Positions 1-5,592 of a DNA stretch of 5,664 bases are shown piece by piece. Positions within the stretch are counted from its first letter, which is position 1, and each line of letters begins with the position of its first letter. Source of the DNA: an uncultured Actinomycetes bacterium (lineage in GTDB: Bacteria > Actinomycetota > Actinomycetes > Nanopelagicales > Nanopelagicaceae). The notes below the pieces were generated by a model, which did no database searches, had not been told where the DNA came from, and saw only the letters and a list, made by a program, of their open reading frames with translations. The position numbers were made by a program, and so were the translations under genes. The stretch spans positions 1 through 5,664 of the forward strand of contig CAIUHB010000131.1 of assembly GCA_903898855.1 (NCBI GenBank). The letters are read 5' to 3'.

Positions 1-353
1 ACTGAGATGGGTTCGGCAAGTGTGGCCATATGGTGCAAGACCTCATCGACCAAGATTTCGGTCTCGGGGCGAGGGATAAGTACTCCTGGGCCAACGTCAT
101 AATCGAGATAACGAAAGGCCGCCTCCCCCACGATGTATTGGGTGGGCGTACCGGAGATTCGATCAGCAATAGCCTGGTTGAATTGTTCGGAGATGATTTC
201 TAGCTCGTCATCACTTTTTTCAATAACTCGCGCGTGGAGTTCCATGCGATTGATGCCCAGCAAATGCGCCAAAATCATTTCAGCATCGACTGCGCCAATG
301 TTCTTTTCGGCCAATCTCTCTTTACCAGAGGTAAGTAATTGCTTAATGCTCAC
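1..353 (-). CDS. prmC: PrmC/HemK release-factor glutamine methyltransferase, N-terminal part (truncated by window edge)
   Basis: PrmC transfers a methyl group from S-adenosylmethionine to the glutamine of the GGQ motif in RF1 and RF2. The 117 codons visible run open to the window edge. They form the helical N-terminal domain that binds the release factor, then the family signature around residues 68-99 ([10 protein letters not shown], then [11 protein letters not shown]). The SAM-binding and NPPY motifs would lie past the edge. I chose the GTG at 353-351 because the reading frame begins there with VSIKQLL and no upstream start is better placed. It overlaps the last 11 bases of prfA, so translation is probably coupled to it; there is no good Shine-Dalgarno sequence. 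Placing the methyltransferase next to its substrate gene prfA is the usual bacterial arrangement. The family call is secure; the exact start is less so. Confidence 0.93.
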   Translation of the reverse strand, partial: MSIKQLLTSGKERLAEKNIGAVDAEMILAHLLGINRMELHARVIEKSDDELEIISEQFNQAIADRISGTPTQYIVGEAAFRYLDYDVGPGVLIPRPETEILVDEVLHHMATLAEPIS

Positions 354-1431
354 CTGAGGCCAGCTTCTCTGCCTTATCTGCCTCCAGCAAGGCTTCAATC
401 ACAGGATCAAGATCGCCATTGAGTACTGCATCCAAGTTGTTGGATTTAAAGTTAACGCGGTGATCGCTCAATCGGTTCTCGGGAAAGTTGTAGGTACGAA
501 TTCGTTCCGAGCGATCTACTGAACGAACCTGAGATTTACGGATATCTCCGGCAATACGATCAGCCTCTTCTTGAGCTGCAACCAACATACGTGCGCGCAA
601 GATACGTAGCGCTGACTCCTTATTTTGGAGCTGGCTCTTCTCATTCTGGCAAGAGACAACGATGCCGGTGGGAATGTGAGTAATGCGGACGGCGGAGTCA
701 GTCGTGTTAACAGATTGTCCGCCTGGGCCAGATGAGCGATAGACATCGATACGAAGATCGTTCATATTAATTTCAACATCTACTTCTTCAGCTTCTGGAA
801 GTACAAGTACTCCAGCGGCAGAGGTATGGATGCGCCCTTGAGATTCTGTTTCCGGAACGCGCTGCACGCGGTGCACGCCACCTTCAAACTTAAGTCGAGC
901 ATATGGACCATGTCCGGGCTCGGGAACACCCTTTGCCTTAACCGCCATCGTTAAATCTTTATAGCCACCTAATTCAGATTCAGTGGTGTCAATGATTTCG
1001 GTCTTCCAACCTTGCTTCTCGGCATAACGTTGGTACATACGAAGTAAGTCGCCGGCAAAGAGCGCCGACTCATCGCCGCCCGCTCCCGCTTTAATTTCCA
1101 AAATAATGTCGCGATCATCATTGGGATCACGTGGCAATAACAAATCTTCAAGTTTGGCTTCTGCTGCTTCTAGCGTTGCTTCGAGTCCAGGAATTTCGGC
1201 GGCAAAGGCAGGATCTTCGGCGGCCATCTCTTTGCCAGCGGCGAGATCTTCCTCAGCAGATTTCCAGGCGCGATATCCGGCAACGACTGGTCCGAGTTGG
1301 GCATAACGCTTACCGAGTTGGCGAGCCTTGCCTTGGTCGGCGTGGATCGAAGGGTCGGCCATCGCGGCTTCGAGTTCGGCATACTCAGCTAGGAGTTCTG
1401 GAACATTTCCGAAACGATCTTTCTCTGCCAT
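343..1431 (-). CDS. prfA: Peptide chain release factor 1 (RF1)
   Basis: RF1 recognises UAA and UAG in the ribosomal A site and triggers release of the finished protein in the cytoplasm. The 362-residue product has the normal family length. It shows the N-terminal helical domain, the AGAGGDES stretch at about 115-122, the stop-codon recognition tripeptide in the P-x-T form expected of RF1 rather than RF2 (PET at 193-195, followed by [10 protein letters not shown]), and the catalytic GGQ at 237-239 in a [17 protein letters not shown] context. The C-terminal [20 protein letters not shown] block is also typical. The ATG at 1431-1429 is preceded by a strong AAAGGAG at 1444-1438 with a 6-base spacer. 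An intrinsic terminator upstream separates it from rpmE, so it probably has its own promoter. Its 3' end overlaps prmC. The tripeptide reads PET where Escherichia coli has PAT; the middle position varies in the family. Confidence 0.98.
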   Translation of the reverse strand: MAEKDRFGNVPELLAEYAELEAAMADPSIHADQGKARQLGKRYAQLGPVVAGYRAWKSAEEDLAAGKEMAAEDPAFAAEIPGLEATLEAAEAKLEDLLLPRDPNDDRDIILEIKAGAGGDESALFAGDLLRMYQRYAEKQGWKTEIIDTTESELGGYKDLTMAVKAKGVPEPGHGPYARLKFEGGVHRVQRVPETESQGRIHTSAAGVLVLPEAEEVDVEINMNDLRIDVYRSSGPGGQSVNTTDSAVRITHIPTGIVVSCQNEKSQLQNKESALRILRARMLVAAQEEADRIAGDIRKSQVRSVDRSERIRTYNFPENRLSDHRVNFKSNNLDAVLNGDLDPVIEALLEADKAEKLASGEH

Positions 1432-1437
1432 GGCTTT

Positions 1438-1444
1438 CTCCTTT
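1438..1444 (-). promoter_or_regulatory. Strong Shine-Dalgarno site of prfA
   Basis: The minus strand reads AAAGGAG here, 6 bases before the prfA ATG. It is the best ribosome-binding site in the window and fixes the prfA start. Confidence 0.85.
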
Positions 1445-1449
1445 CACAA

Positions 1450-1480
1450 ATTATTACAAATATTTCCAAATGAACTTCAA
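1450..1480 (-). promoter_or_regulatory. Candidate prfA-prmC promoter
   Basis: The 50 AT-rich bases between the rpmE terminator and prfA must hold a promoter if the terminator is efficient. The best match I see is TTGAAG at 1480-1475 and AATAAT at 1455-1450 on the minus strand, 19 bases apart, which would give a leader of about 10 bases ending in the prfA Shine-Dalgarno site. The -35 match is weak and the spacing slightly long, so the boxes are tentative. Confidence 0.3.
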
Positions 1481-1481
1481 T

Positions 1482-1527
1482 AAAAAAAGACCGCCGCACC
1501 TCGTAAGTGAGGTGCAATGCGGTCTTT
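1482..1527 (-). terminator. Rho-independent terminator after rpmE
   Basis: On the minus strand, starting 9 bases after the rpmE stop codon, a hairpin forms from a 9-bp outer stem (AAAGACCGC at 1486-1494 with GCGGTCTTT at 1519-1527) and a 7-bp inner stem (GCACCTC at 1496-1502 with GAGGTGC at 1509-1515). A 1/3-base internal loop separates the two stems and the end loop has 6 bases. It is followed by seven T residues (complement of 1488-1482). This is a textbook intrinsic terminator and should separate rpmE from prfA-prmC. Confidence 0.92.
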
Positions 1528-1536
1528 AGTAAAAAG

Positions 1537-1752
1537 CTACTTAGCTGTCTTCTTGCCGAAACGCTCTTCGAACTTAGCAACACGGCCGCCAGTATCGAGG
1601 ATACGTTGCTTGCCGGTGTAGAACGGGTGGCATACAGAACAAACTTCAACGTAGATAGAACCAGTGGTCTTGGTTGAGCGAGTTTGGAAAACTTCGCCGC
1701 AGCCACAAGTAACTGTGGTCTCTACGTACTCTGGGTGGATCTCGGACTTCAT
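1537..1752 (-). CDS. rpmE: 50S ribosomal protein L31, zinc-binding (C+) form
   Basis: L31 sits in the large ribosomal subunit at the central protuberance and helps bridge to the small subunit. The 71-residue product begins [16 protein letters not shown] and has four cysteines: C16 and C18 as C-x-C, and C38 and C41 as C-x-x-C. This is the zinc-ribbon pattern of the C+ class, as opposed to the zinc-free paralogue made under zinc limitation. The [17 protein letters not shown] C-terminus ([12 protein letters not shown]) is also typical. I chose the ATG at 1752-1750 because homology starts there and AGGAG lies 5 bases upstream (1762-1758). A longer open frame reaches back to a GTG at 1872, but its extra 40 residues begin inside the duplicated end of rho (1846-1875) and do not look like L31. 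In related actinobacteria rpmE directly follows rho; here a two-gene insert lies between them. Confidence 0.96.
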   Translation of the reverse strand: MKSEIHPEYVETTVTCGCGEVFQTRSTKTTGSIYVEVCSVCHPFYTGKQRILDTGGRVAKFEERFGKKTAK

Positions 1753-1781
1753 TGTGTCTCCTGTTCTATTGCTGGGTCGGC

Positions 1782-1799
1782 CTAGTCTCGATGGACTAG
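1782..1799 (-). promoter_or_regulatory. Hairpin in the rpmE leader
   Basis: A perfect 6-bp stem (CTAGTC with GACTAG, 6-base loop) lies about 30 bases upstream of the rpmE start and about 20 bases before its ribosome-binding site. No T-run follows on either strand, so it is not an intrinsic terminator. It could shape the rpmE leader or an L31-controlled operator, but nothing in the sequence demonstrates this. The rest of 1753-1890 holds no gene: it comprises this hairpin, the duplicated rho end at 1846-1875 and about 15 bases after the collagen gene. Confidence 0.4.
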
Positions 1800-1845
1800 A
1801 TCCCGTGAACCAGCGGGGTAATCGTAACCCGAGGGCTACGGATGT

Positions 1846-1875
1846 GAAAATCGGGGCTAAATTTCCGTTCACAGA
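1846..1875 (-). repeat. Direct repeat copy 1: displaced copy of the rho 3' end, next to rpmE
   Basis: This 30-bp stretch matches 3810-3839 at 27 of 30 positions. The mismatches fall at 1854, 1856 and 1859 (against 3818, 3820 and 3823), and there is a perfect 16-bp core, AATTTCCGTTCACAGA on the plus strand (1860-1875). Read on the minus strand it still encodes the last rho residues S-V-N-G-N, but the rho stop codon TAA has become TTA. It lies 15 bases past the stop of the collagen-like gene. It looks like the distal boundary of an inserted segment. Confidence 0.85.
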
Positions 1876-1890
1876 GGAGCCCGGCCAAGG

Positions 1891-3093
1891 CTAGTAGGCG
1901 AAGGTTGCAAGAATGTAGTACTCGGTGCCGCTTAAGCCTTGGCTTGAGCAAGTTCCCCAGTACATAACTCTCTTAGCTCCGCTTGGGACTACGCAAACAT
2001 ATTGCTTTCCATAAGGCGCAATTGTTCCGGCAGGACCTTGAGCTCCGGTATCACCTTTAACACCTTGAATTCCCTGCAATCCTTGAATTCCAGCTGTGCC
2101 GGTCTCACCTTTGGCTCCTTGTGGACCCTGTAAACCTTGAGGACCTTGAGGACCAGTATCACCCTTCGGACCCTGCAAGCCTTGAGGACCTTGTAGATCT
2201 CCAACATCATCCCAAGAAAGGGAGAGCGAATTCCAGACCATCAATGAACCGTCAGCAACGATTATCCATGCATCACCTGGATTACCGACCAGCGCGGCGC
2301 TTCGAAAAGCAGCCATCGTCGGAAAAGAACCCTTCATATTTACCGCAACACCGGCTTGTCCTTGTGGTCCAGTCGCACCAGTGTCACCTTTTGGACCGGC
2401 CTCTCCGGTAATTCCTTGAGGGCCTTGTGCGCCCTGTGGACCTTGTGGTCCACTCAACCCATTGAGCATCGCAGTTGATTGTGTTGTTCCGTCCGGAAAC
2501 TTAAGTGCGCGCGCAAGAGTCAAATAACCTCGATCGCCCAAATTGCCAATGGTTATATCTTCATTTGAAAGTATAGATTTAATTCCTGTTTTTGTTAACT
2601 GCACATTTCCAATGCGCAGAGAATCCGCACCATCTAACAATAATGATCCAGAATTAACCGTGAGACCCGCTTGTGCGCCTGTAACTTGATCTTGAATATA
2701 AAGTGTTCCTGGTCCAAGTTGAAGTGATTTCCAACGCTTGTCGAGGGTTCCCAAAGTAAATTTATTATCTTCTGCTGGAATCACATCTGCACTCACAGCA
2801 GACCATTGCGCATCCGCTCCTTTTGCGCCTGCTGGGCCACATGCTCCAGTTGCGCCCGTCTTGCCAGGTGTGCCGGCGGTACCGGTTTCACCATTTGTCC
2901 CATTGAGACCTACGTTTCCAGTCGCTCCCACTTTGCATACAGCGTTGGTGTAGGCGTTATTGGTCATGGCAGTTGTCAAAAGATGCGTGGTACCCGTGGC
3001 CTCGGAGACAGCAAAGCTTGTGGTCGAGACTGCAAATGCTAGCGACACGGCGCTAACGATAATCGCGCTTTTATTTGATAGTTCGATCTTCAT
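1891..3093 (-). CDS. Collagen-like (G-X-Y repeat) exported fibre protein with phage tail-fibre-like segments
   Basis: The 400-residue product is predicted to act at the cell surface as a trimeric fibre; partner and ligand are unknown. Residues 1-30 form a signal peptide or N-terminal anchor (basic start, hydrophobic 10-23). Three uninterrupted G-X-Y blocks follow: 56-94 (13 triplets), 212-250 (13) and 302-358 (19), rich in GPQ, GLQ, GDT and GPK. Between them, residues 105-210 contain an LG-x5-RW-x2-L-x-LGPGTLYI stretch and a KFPDGTTQSTA motif, and residues 254-299 contain a GDAWIIVADGSLMVWN stretch ending directly before the third block. From memory, both kinds of segment are common in phage tail fibres. 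The C-terminal 40 residues hold two cysteines (C367, C382) and could be a trimer-forming cap or receptor-binding tip. I prefer the ATG at 3093 over the in-frame TTG at 3105 because the GGAG inside that stretch makes a good ribosome-binding site. It starts one base after the upstream gene's stop. Confidence 0.85.
   Translation of the reverse strand: MKIELSNKSAIIVSAVSLAFAVSTTSFAVSEATGTTHLLTTAMTNNAYTNAVCKVGATGNVGLNGTNGETGTAGTPGKTGATGACGPAGAKGADAQWSAVSADVIPAEDNKFTLGTLDKRWKSLQLGPGTLYIQDQVTGAQAGLTVNSGSLLLDGADSLRIGNVQLTKTGIKSILSNEDITIGNLGDRGYLTLARALKFPDGTTQSTAMLNGLSGPQGPQGAQGPQGITGEAGPKGDTGATGPQGQAGVAVNMKGSFPTMAAFRSAALVGNPGDAWIIVADGSLMVWNSLSLSWDDVGDLQGPQGLQGPKGDTGPQGPQGLQGPQGAKGETGTAGIQGLQGIQGVKGDTGAQGPAGTIAPYGKQYVCVVPSGAKRVMYWGTCSSQGLSGTEYYILATFAY
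2020..2190 (-). repeat. G-X-Y collagen block 3 (19 triplets)
   Basis: Residues 302-358 are 19 unbroken glycine-led triplets, with GPQ, GLQ, GIQ, GPK and GDT recurring. At DNA level this gives a tandem 9-base-scale pattern around ggaccttga on the plus strand. Such tracts can expand or contract by slippage or recombination. Confidence 0.9.
2344..2460 (-). repeat. G-X-Y collagen block 2 (13 triplets)
   Basis: Residues 212-250 are 13 unbroken glycine-led triplets, mainly GPQ with GAQ, GIT, GEA, GPK, GDT and GAT. The block begins four residues after the KFPDGTTQSTA motif and ends just before the second globular segment. Confidence 0.9.
2812..2928 (-). repeat. G-X-Y collagen block 1 (13 triplets)
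   Basis: Residues 56-94 are 13 glycine-led triplets of a different flavour from blocks 2 and 3: threonine- and asparagine-rich (GNV, GLN, GTN, GET, GTA, GTP, GKT) with almost no GPQ, and one cysteine (C85). A second cysteine, C53, lies just before the block. Confidence 0.88.
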
Positions 3094-3094
3094 T

Positions 3095-3691
3095 TTATGC
3101 TCCAATTGGACTGATTTGATCCTGCAAAATTGCCAAACTTAGTGCTTGCCCTGCCATTGGGTCATAAATTTCAACCTGTACATTTTTCTTAGGGAAAGAC
3201 ATATATACATCAGTGTTTCGCTTCGAGGAGTAAAAGACGACGCTACCGTCAGATTTTCGAAAGCCGGTATTTCCAGGACGAAGAGCGGCAGCTAAGGAAT
3301 CGCCGAAGGCACCTTTTGAGATATAGGTCGCGATAACACGACTATTTACAAGCTCTCGCGTCGGGGATATTTTTGCCGCAACATAACTGACGGTAATTCG
3401 ATTCACGTTCGTCACCGCAAGTGTGTAGAGATATCCGGGACGTGTGCCACCCCAATAGGCTGTTAATTTCTCCTTAGTAACTAGATCAATAATTTGAGAT
3501 TCGGTCATGGCTACACGACCATTTAAAGCATCCATTCTCCATCGCGCATTGTGCTGTGAATGGGAGTAGAGAAATACAATCAAAATTAGGGAAGAGATTG
3601 AGATCAGAACAGAAGTTATTATTAATCTTTGCGATGAACCTCGTCGAACGCGTTTGCCTGATGCATCAGATGCACCTTCATTTTCGTCCAT
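3095..3691 (-). CDS. Single-pass membrane protein of unknown function, first gene of the islet
   Basis: I do not recognise this 198-residue protein securely. Residues 1-22 are hydrophilic with a basic cluster (K13, R14, R16, R17, R22), followed by one hydrophobic segment at about 23-42. The charge placement predicts a cytoplasmic N-terminus and an extracellular domain of about 155 residues. That domain contains an AYWGGTRPGYLYTL stretch (78-91) and ends with VQVEIYDPMAGQALSLA (171-187). From memory these resemble a family of actinobacterial hypothetical proteins with a single membrane segment and a YW-G-x-RPG-type motif, but I cannot check this. There are no cysteines. The stop codon is one base before the ATG of the collagen-like gene, so the two are translated together and probably work together, for example in anchoring or displaying the fibre. 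The ATG at 3691-3689 has no good ribosome-binding site, so leaderless expression is possible. Confidence 0.82.
   Translation of the reverse strand: MDENEGASDASGKRVRRGSSQRLIITSVLISISSLILIVFLYSHSQHNARWRMDALNGRVAMTESQIIDLVTKEKLTAYWGGTRPGYLYTLAVTNVNRITVSYVAAKISPTRELVNSRVIATYISKGAFGDSLAAALRPGNTGFRKSDGSVVFYSSKRNTDVYMSFPKKNVQVEIYDPMAGQALSLAILQDQISPIGA
3100..3103 (-). promoter_or_regulatory. Ribosome-binding site of the collagen-like gene
   Basis: GGAG lies 6 bases before the ATG at 3093-3091, inside the last codons of the upstream gene. It decides between the ATG at 3093 and an in-frame TTG at 3105, which itself sits on this site. Confidence 0.65.
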
Positions 3692-3696
3692 AGACG

Positions 3697-3702
3697 ATTA
3701 TC
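3697..3702 (-). promoter_or_regulatory. Candidate -10 box for the islet genes (leaderless start)
   Basis: The minus strand reads GATAAT here, five of six matches to TATAAT, ending 5 bases before the ATG of the membrane protein gene. Transcription would then begin at or very near the ATG, in keeping with the absence of a Shine-Dalgarno sequence and with the frequency of leaderless mRNAs in actinobacteria. I see no convincing -35 box. Confidence 0.3.
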
Positions 3703-3744
3703 TCAAGGACTCGATAATAAGTACATAGATTTTCGCTAATTTCA

Positions 3745-3781
3745 CCCCGTTCATTCACTACATGCCAGATCGTGAACGGGG
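3745..3781. repeat. Inverted repeat in the gap between rho and the islet genes
   Basis: CCCCGTTCA at 3745-3753 is the exact reverse complement of TGAACGGGG at 3773-3781, giving a 9-bp stem with a 19-base loop. An alternative pairing uses TTCAC at 3754-3758 with GTGAA at 3772-3776 and bulges four bases. No T-run follows on either strand, so it is not a standard intrinsic terminator for rho. It may be an operator, a stabilising 3' hairpin of rho mRNA, or part of an insertion junction. The rest of the 3692-3821 gap holds no gene. Confidence 0.6.
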
Positions 3782-3809
3782 CTGTAGATGAACAACTCTA
3801 AGCGGTATA

Positions 3810-3839
3810 GAAAATCGAGTCTTAATTTCCGTTCACAGA
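3810..3839 (-). repeat. Direct repeat copy 2: the native rho 3' end
   Basis: This is the partner of 1846-1875, identical at 27 of 30 positions. It covers the last five codons and TAA stop of rho plus 12 bases downstream. It forms the rho-side boundary of the putative islet. Confidence 0.85.
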
Positions 3840-5456
3840 ACCGCCAGGGGCGTTCTGATTTGAGGCTTCTGAGACGGTGGTCTTCTGGATCTGAATCAAG
3901 AACTCCACGTTGGACTTGGTGCCCTTCATCTTCTCGAGGAGAAGTTCGAGCGCTTGTTGTGGCTCAAGTGCGTGAAGTACGCGACGCAGACGCCAAACAA
4001 TATTGAGCTCTTCAGTTCCCATAAGGATCTCTTCCTTACGAGTACCAGATGCAACAACATCAACCGCTGGGAAGATGCGCTTATCTGCGAACTTACGGTT
4101 GAGAATCAATTCCATGTTACCGGTTCCCTTGAACTCTTCGAAGATAACTTCATCCATCTTCGAACCAGTATCGATAAGAGCGGTTGCCAGAATGGTGAGC
4201 GAGCCACCGTTCTCTACGTTACGAGCCGCACCGAAGAACTTCTTTGGTGGATACAAGGCAGCTGAATCCACACCGCCGGACAAGATACGACCGGATGCAG
4301 GAGCAGCAATGTTGTATGCGCGACCAAGGCGAGTGATGGAGTCAAGAAGAACAACTACATCGTGACCGAGTTCGACCAAACGCTTGGCGCGCTCGATAGC
4401 GAGTTCGGCAACCGAGGTGTGATCATCAGCTGGGCGATCGAAGGTAGAAGCGATTACTTCACCCTTAATTGAGCGCTGCATATCGGTAACTTCTTCAGGA
4501 CGCTCATCGACCAAGACAACCATCAAATGAACTTCTGGATTGTTGGTGGTGATGGCGTTAGCGATGGATTGCAAGACCATGGTCTTACCGGCCTTAGGTG
4601 GCGAAACAATAAGTCCGCGCTGACCCTTACCGATTGGTGCAATCAAATCGATGACGCGAGTTGTTAAAACATTTGGCTCAGTCTCAAGGCGCAAGCGCTC
4701 TTGTGGGTAGAGCGGTACCAACTTGGAGAAGTCCACGCGCTCTTTAGAGCTCTCAGGATCAGTTCCGTTAACGCTCTCAACGCGAACGAGTGCGTTGAAC
4801 TTTTCTTTGCGCTCACCTTCGCGAGGTTGGCGAACAACACCAGTAACGACATCGCCCTTGCGAAGTCCGTAGCGACGGACTTGTTGTAGTGAAACATAAA
4901 CATCGTTCGGGCTGGCGAGGTATCCCCCGGTGCGAATAAATGCGTAGTTCTCGAGGATGTCGAGCAATCCACCAACAGGTAGAAGGACATCATCTTCGGA
5001 GATTTGAATCTCGCGCTCATCGCGGTTGCCGCGATCGCGATGGCGACCTCGGTCGTTGCGATCATTGCGGTCGCGACCACGGCCACGATCATTACGGTCA
5101 CGGTTGTTGCCGCCACCGCTCCACTCGCGACGGTTTACATCGGCATCAGAGGCATCATTTGGGTTAGAACCTTGGTTCTCGCCATCATCGCCCTGATCAT
5201 CGGAATCTTCGTTCTTGCTCTTGTTCTTATCGCGACCGGCCTTGCGGCGGGCATCGCGCTCTGCACGGCGAGCTTCGCGTTCAGCTTTAGCAGCTTCGCG
5301 GTTCGCGGCTTGGAGGTCGGCGATTGCCTTAACGAGATCGGGCTTCTTCATAGATGAAGCGCCATCGATTCCTAGTTGTCCCGCAACTTTCTTTAGCTCG
5401 GGCAACAACATAGCGGCAAGCTCGCTATTTGCTTTCTTCTCTTCAGTACTGCTCAT
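3822..5456 (-). CDS. rho: Transcription termination factor Rho
   Basis: Rho is a ring-shaped hexameric RNA helicase that uses ATP to move along nascent RNA and dissociate RNA polymerase. The 544-residue product shows, in order: the Rho N-terminal helical domain (about 15-50, [10 protein letters not shown] then [10 protein letters not shown]); a charged insertion (about 50-148) that starts as an Ala/Arg/Glu helix, passes through an acidic Asn/Asp stretch and ends in Arg-Asp-Asn repeats; the RNA-binding cold-shock-like domain (about 155-230, [12 protein letters not shown]); the Walker A loop PPKAGKT (286-292); Walker B with DERPEEV (317-323); [12 protein letters not shown] (371-382); and SGTRKEE with the probable arginine finger R473. 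It is longer than the roughly 420 residues of Escherichia coli Rho because of the insertion, which is usual in actinobacteria. A 16-residue Asn/Gly-rich tail ends in VNGN, encoded within the direct repeat. The ATG at 5456 lacks a strong ribosome-binding site. Confidence 0.98.
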   Translation of the reverse strand: MSSTEEKKANSELAAMLLPELKKVAGQLGIDGASSMKKPDLVKAIADLQAANREAAKAEREARRAERDARRKAGRDKNKSKNEDSDDQGDDGENQGSNPNDASDADVNRREWSGGGNNRDRNDRGRGRDRNDRNDRGRHRDRGNRDEREIQISEDDVLLPVGGLLDILENYAFIRTGGYLASPNDVYVSLQQVRRYGLRKGDVVTGVVRQPREGERKEKFNALVRVESVNGTDPESSKERVDFSKLVPLYPQERLRLETEPNVLTTRVIDLIAPIGKGQRGLIVSPPKAGKTMVLQSIANAITTNNPEVHLMVVLVDERPEEVTDMQRSIKGEVIASTFDRPADDHTSVAELAIERAKRLVELGHDVVVLLDSITRLGRAYNIAAPASGRILSGGVDSAALYPPKKFFGAARNVENGGSLTILATALIDTGSKMDEVIFEEFKGTGNMELILNRKFADKRIFPAVDVVASGTRKEEILMGTEELNIVWRLRRVLHALEPQQALELLLEKMKGTKSNVEFLIQIQKTTVSEASNQNAPGGSVNGN

Positions 5457-5592
5457 AGATTTAGGATTCTTTTCAGATAAATTGCATACGCAATATTTTT
5501 ATTTGATGTATTGATATCTGCATATTCTGTCGATGTAATACTCGACTTCCAGACAGGTGAAACTTAGCAGATTTTCCGGCCGGCAAGCAAAA
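5457..5592 (-). other. rho leader/intergenic region
   Basis: These 136 AT-rich bases between the upstream gene and rho hold no gene. Two small structures are visible. One is an inverted repeat, ATTGC-atac-GCAAT (5481-5494), 24 bases before the rho ATG. The other, at 5527-5556, is a segment with two mutually exclusive 5-bp pairings (5529-5533 with 5542-5546, or 5527-5531 with 5552-5556). Rho is often autoregulated through its leader, but no promoter or attenuator can be assigned confidently here. Confidence 0.5.

Larger units (their letters stand above)
1846..3839 (-). mobile_element. Putative two-gene islet inserted at the 3' end of rho, flanked by 30-bp direct repeats
   Basis: The segment separates rho from rpmE, which are neighbours in related actinobacteria. 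The repeats at its ends (3810-3839 and 1846-1875) are 1964 bp apart and include the rho stop codon region, as expected when an element inserts into the end of a gene and restores it. The cargo is a membrane protein gene and a collagen-like protein gene. No integrase, transposase or terminal inverted repeats are visible. It may therefore have been mobilised in trans, be a decayed remnant, or have arisen by another duplication-forming recombination. The boundaries are seen directly; mobility is inference. Confidence 0.5.

Noticed and set aside
1753..1872. N-terminal extension of L31 to a GTG at 1872 (111 residues in total)
   Set aside because: The extra 40 residues begin in the duplicated rho end and are unlike L31. 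The ATG at 1752 has a good ribosome-binding site and gives the family's normal start and length.
2020..2928. Regular DNA repeats as a possible CRISPR or other repeat array
   Set aside because: The periodicity follows codon triplets of the G-X-Y protein repeats, and there are no conserved repeat units separated by unique spacers.
3094..3105. TTG at 3105 as start of the collagen-like gene
   Set aside because: It lies on the GGAG that serves the ATG at 3093, and the ATG gives a normal signal-peptide start with tight coupling to the upstream stop.
3745..3781. Intrinsic terminator for rho, or an integron attC site
   Set aside because: No T-run follows on either strand, and I do not see the paired core sites of an attC. 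No integron integrase is in the window.
3692..3821. A small gene between rho and the membrane protein
   Set aside because: No open frame with a plausible start and ribosome-binding site is visible in either direction.
4664..5116. Minus-strand 150-codon frame overlapping rho
   Set aside because: It is out of frame within a secure rho gene, is low-complexity at its start, and has no ribosome-binding site of its own that I can support.
5004..5357. Plus-strand hydrophobic open frame of 117 codons
   Set aside because: It is the antisense shadow of the Arg/Asp/Asn-rich insertion of rho; its hydrophobic Ala/Ile/Val content follows from the complement of those codons.
5481..5500. Plus-strand intrinsic terminator (ATTGC hairpin followed by a T-rich run)
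   Set aside because: The stem has only 5 mostly AT pairs and there is no plus-strand gene for it to serve.
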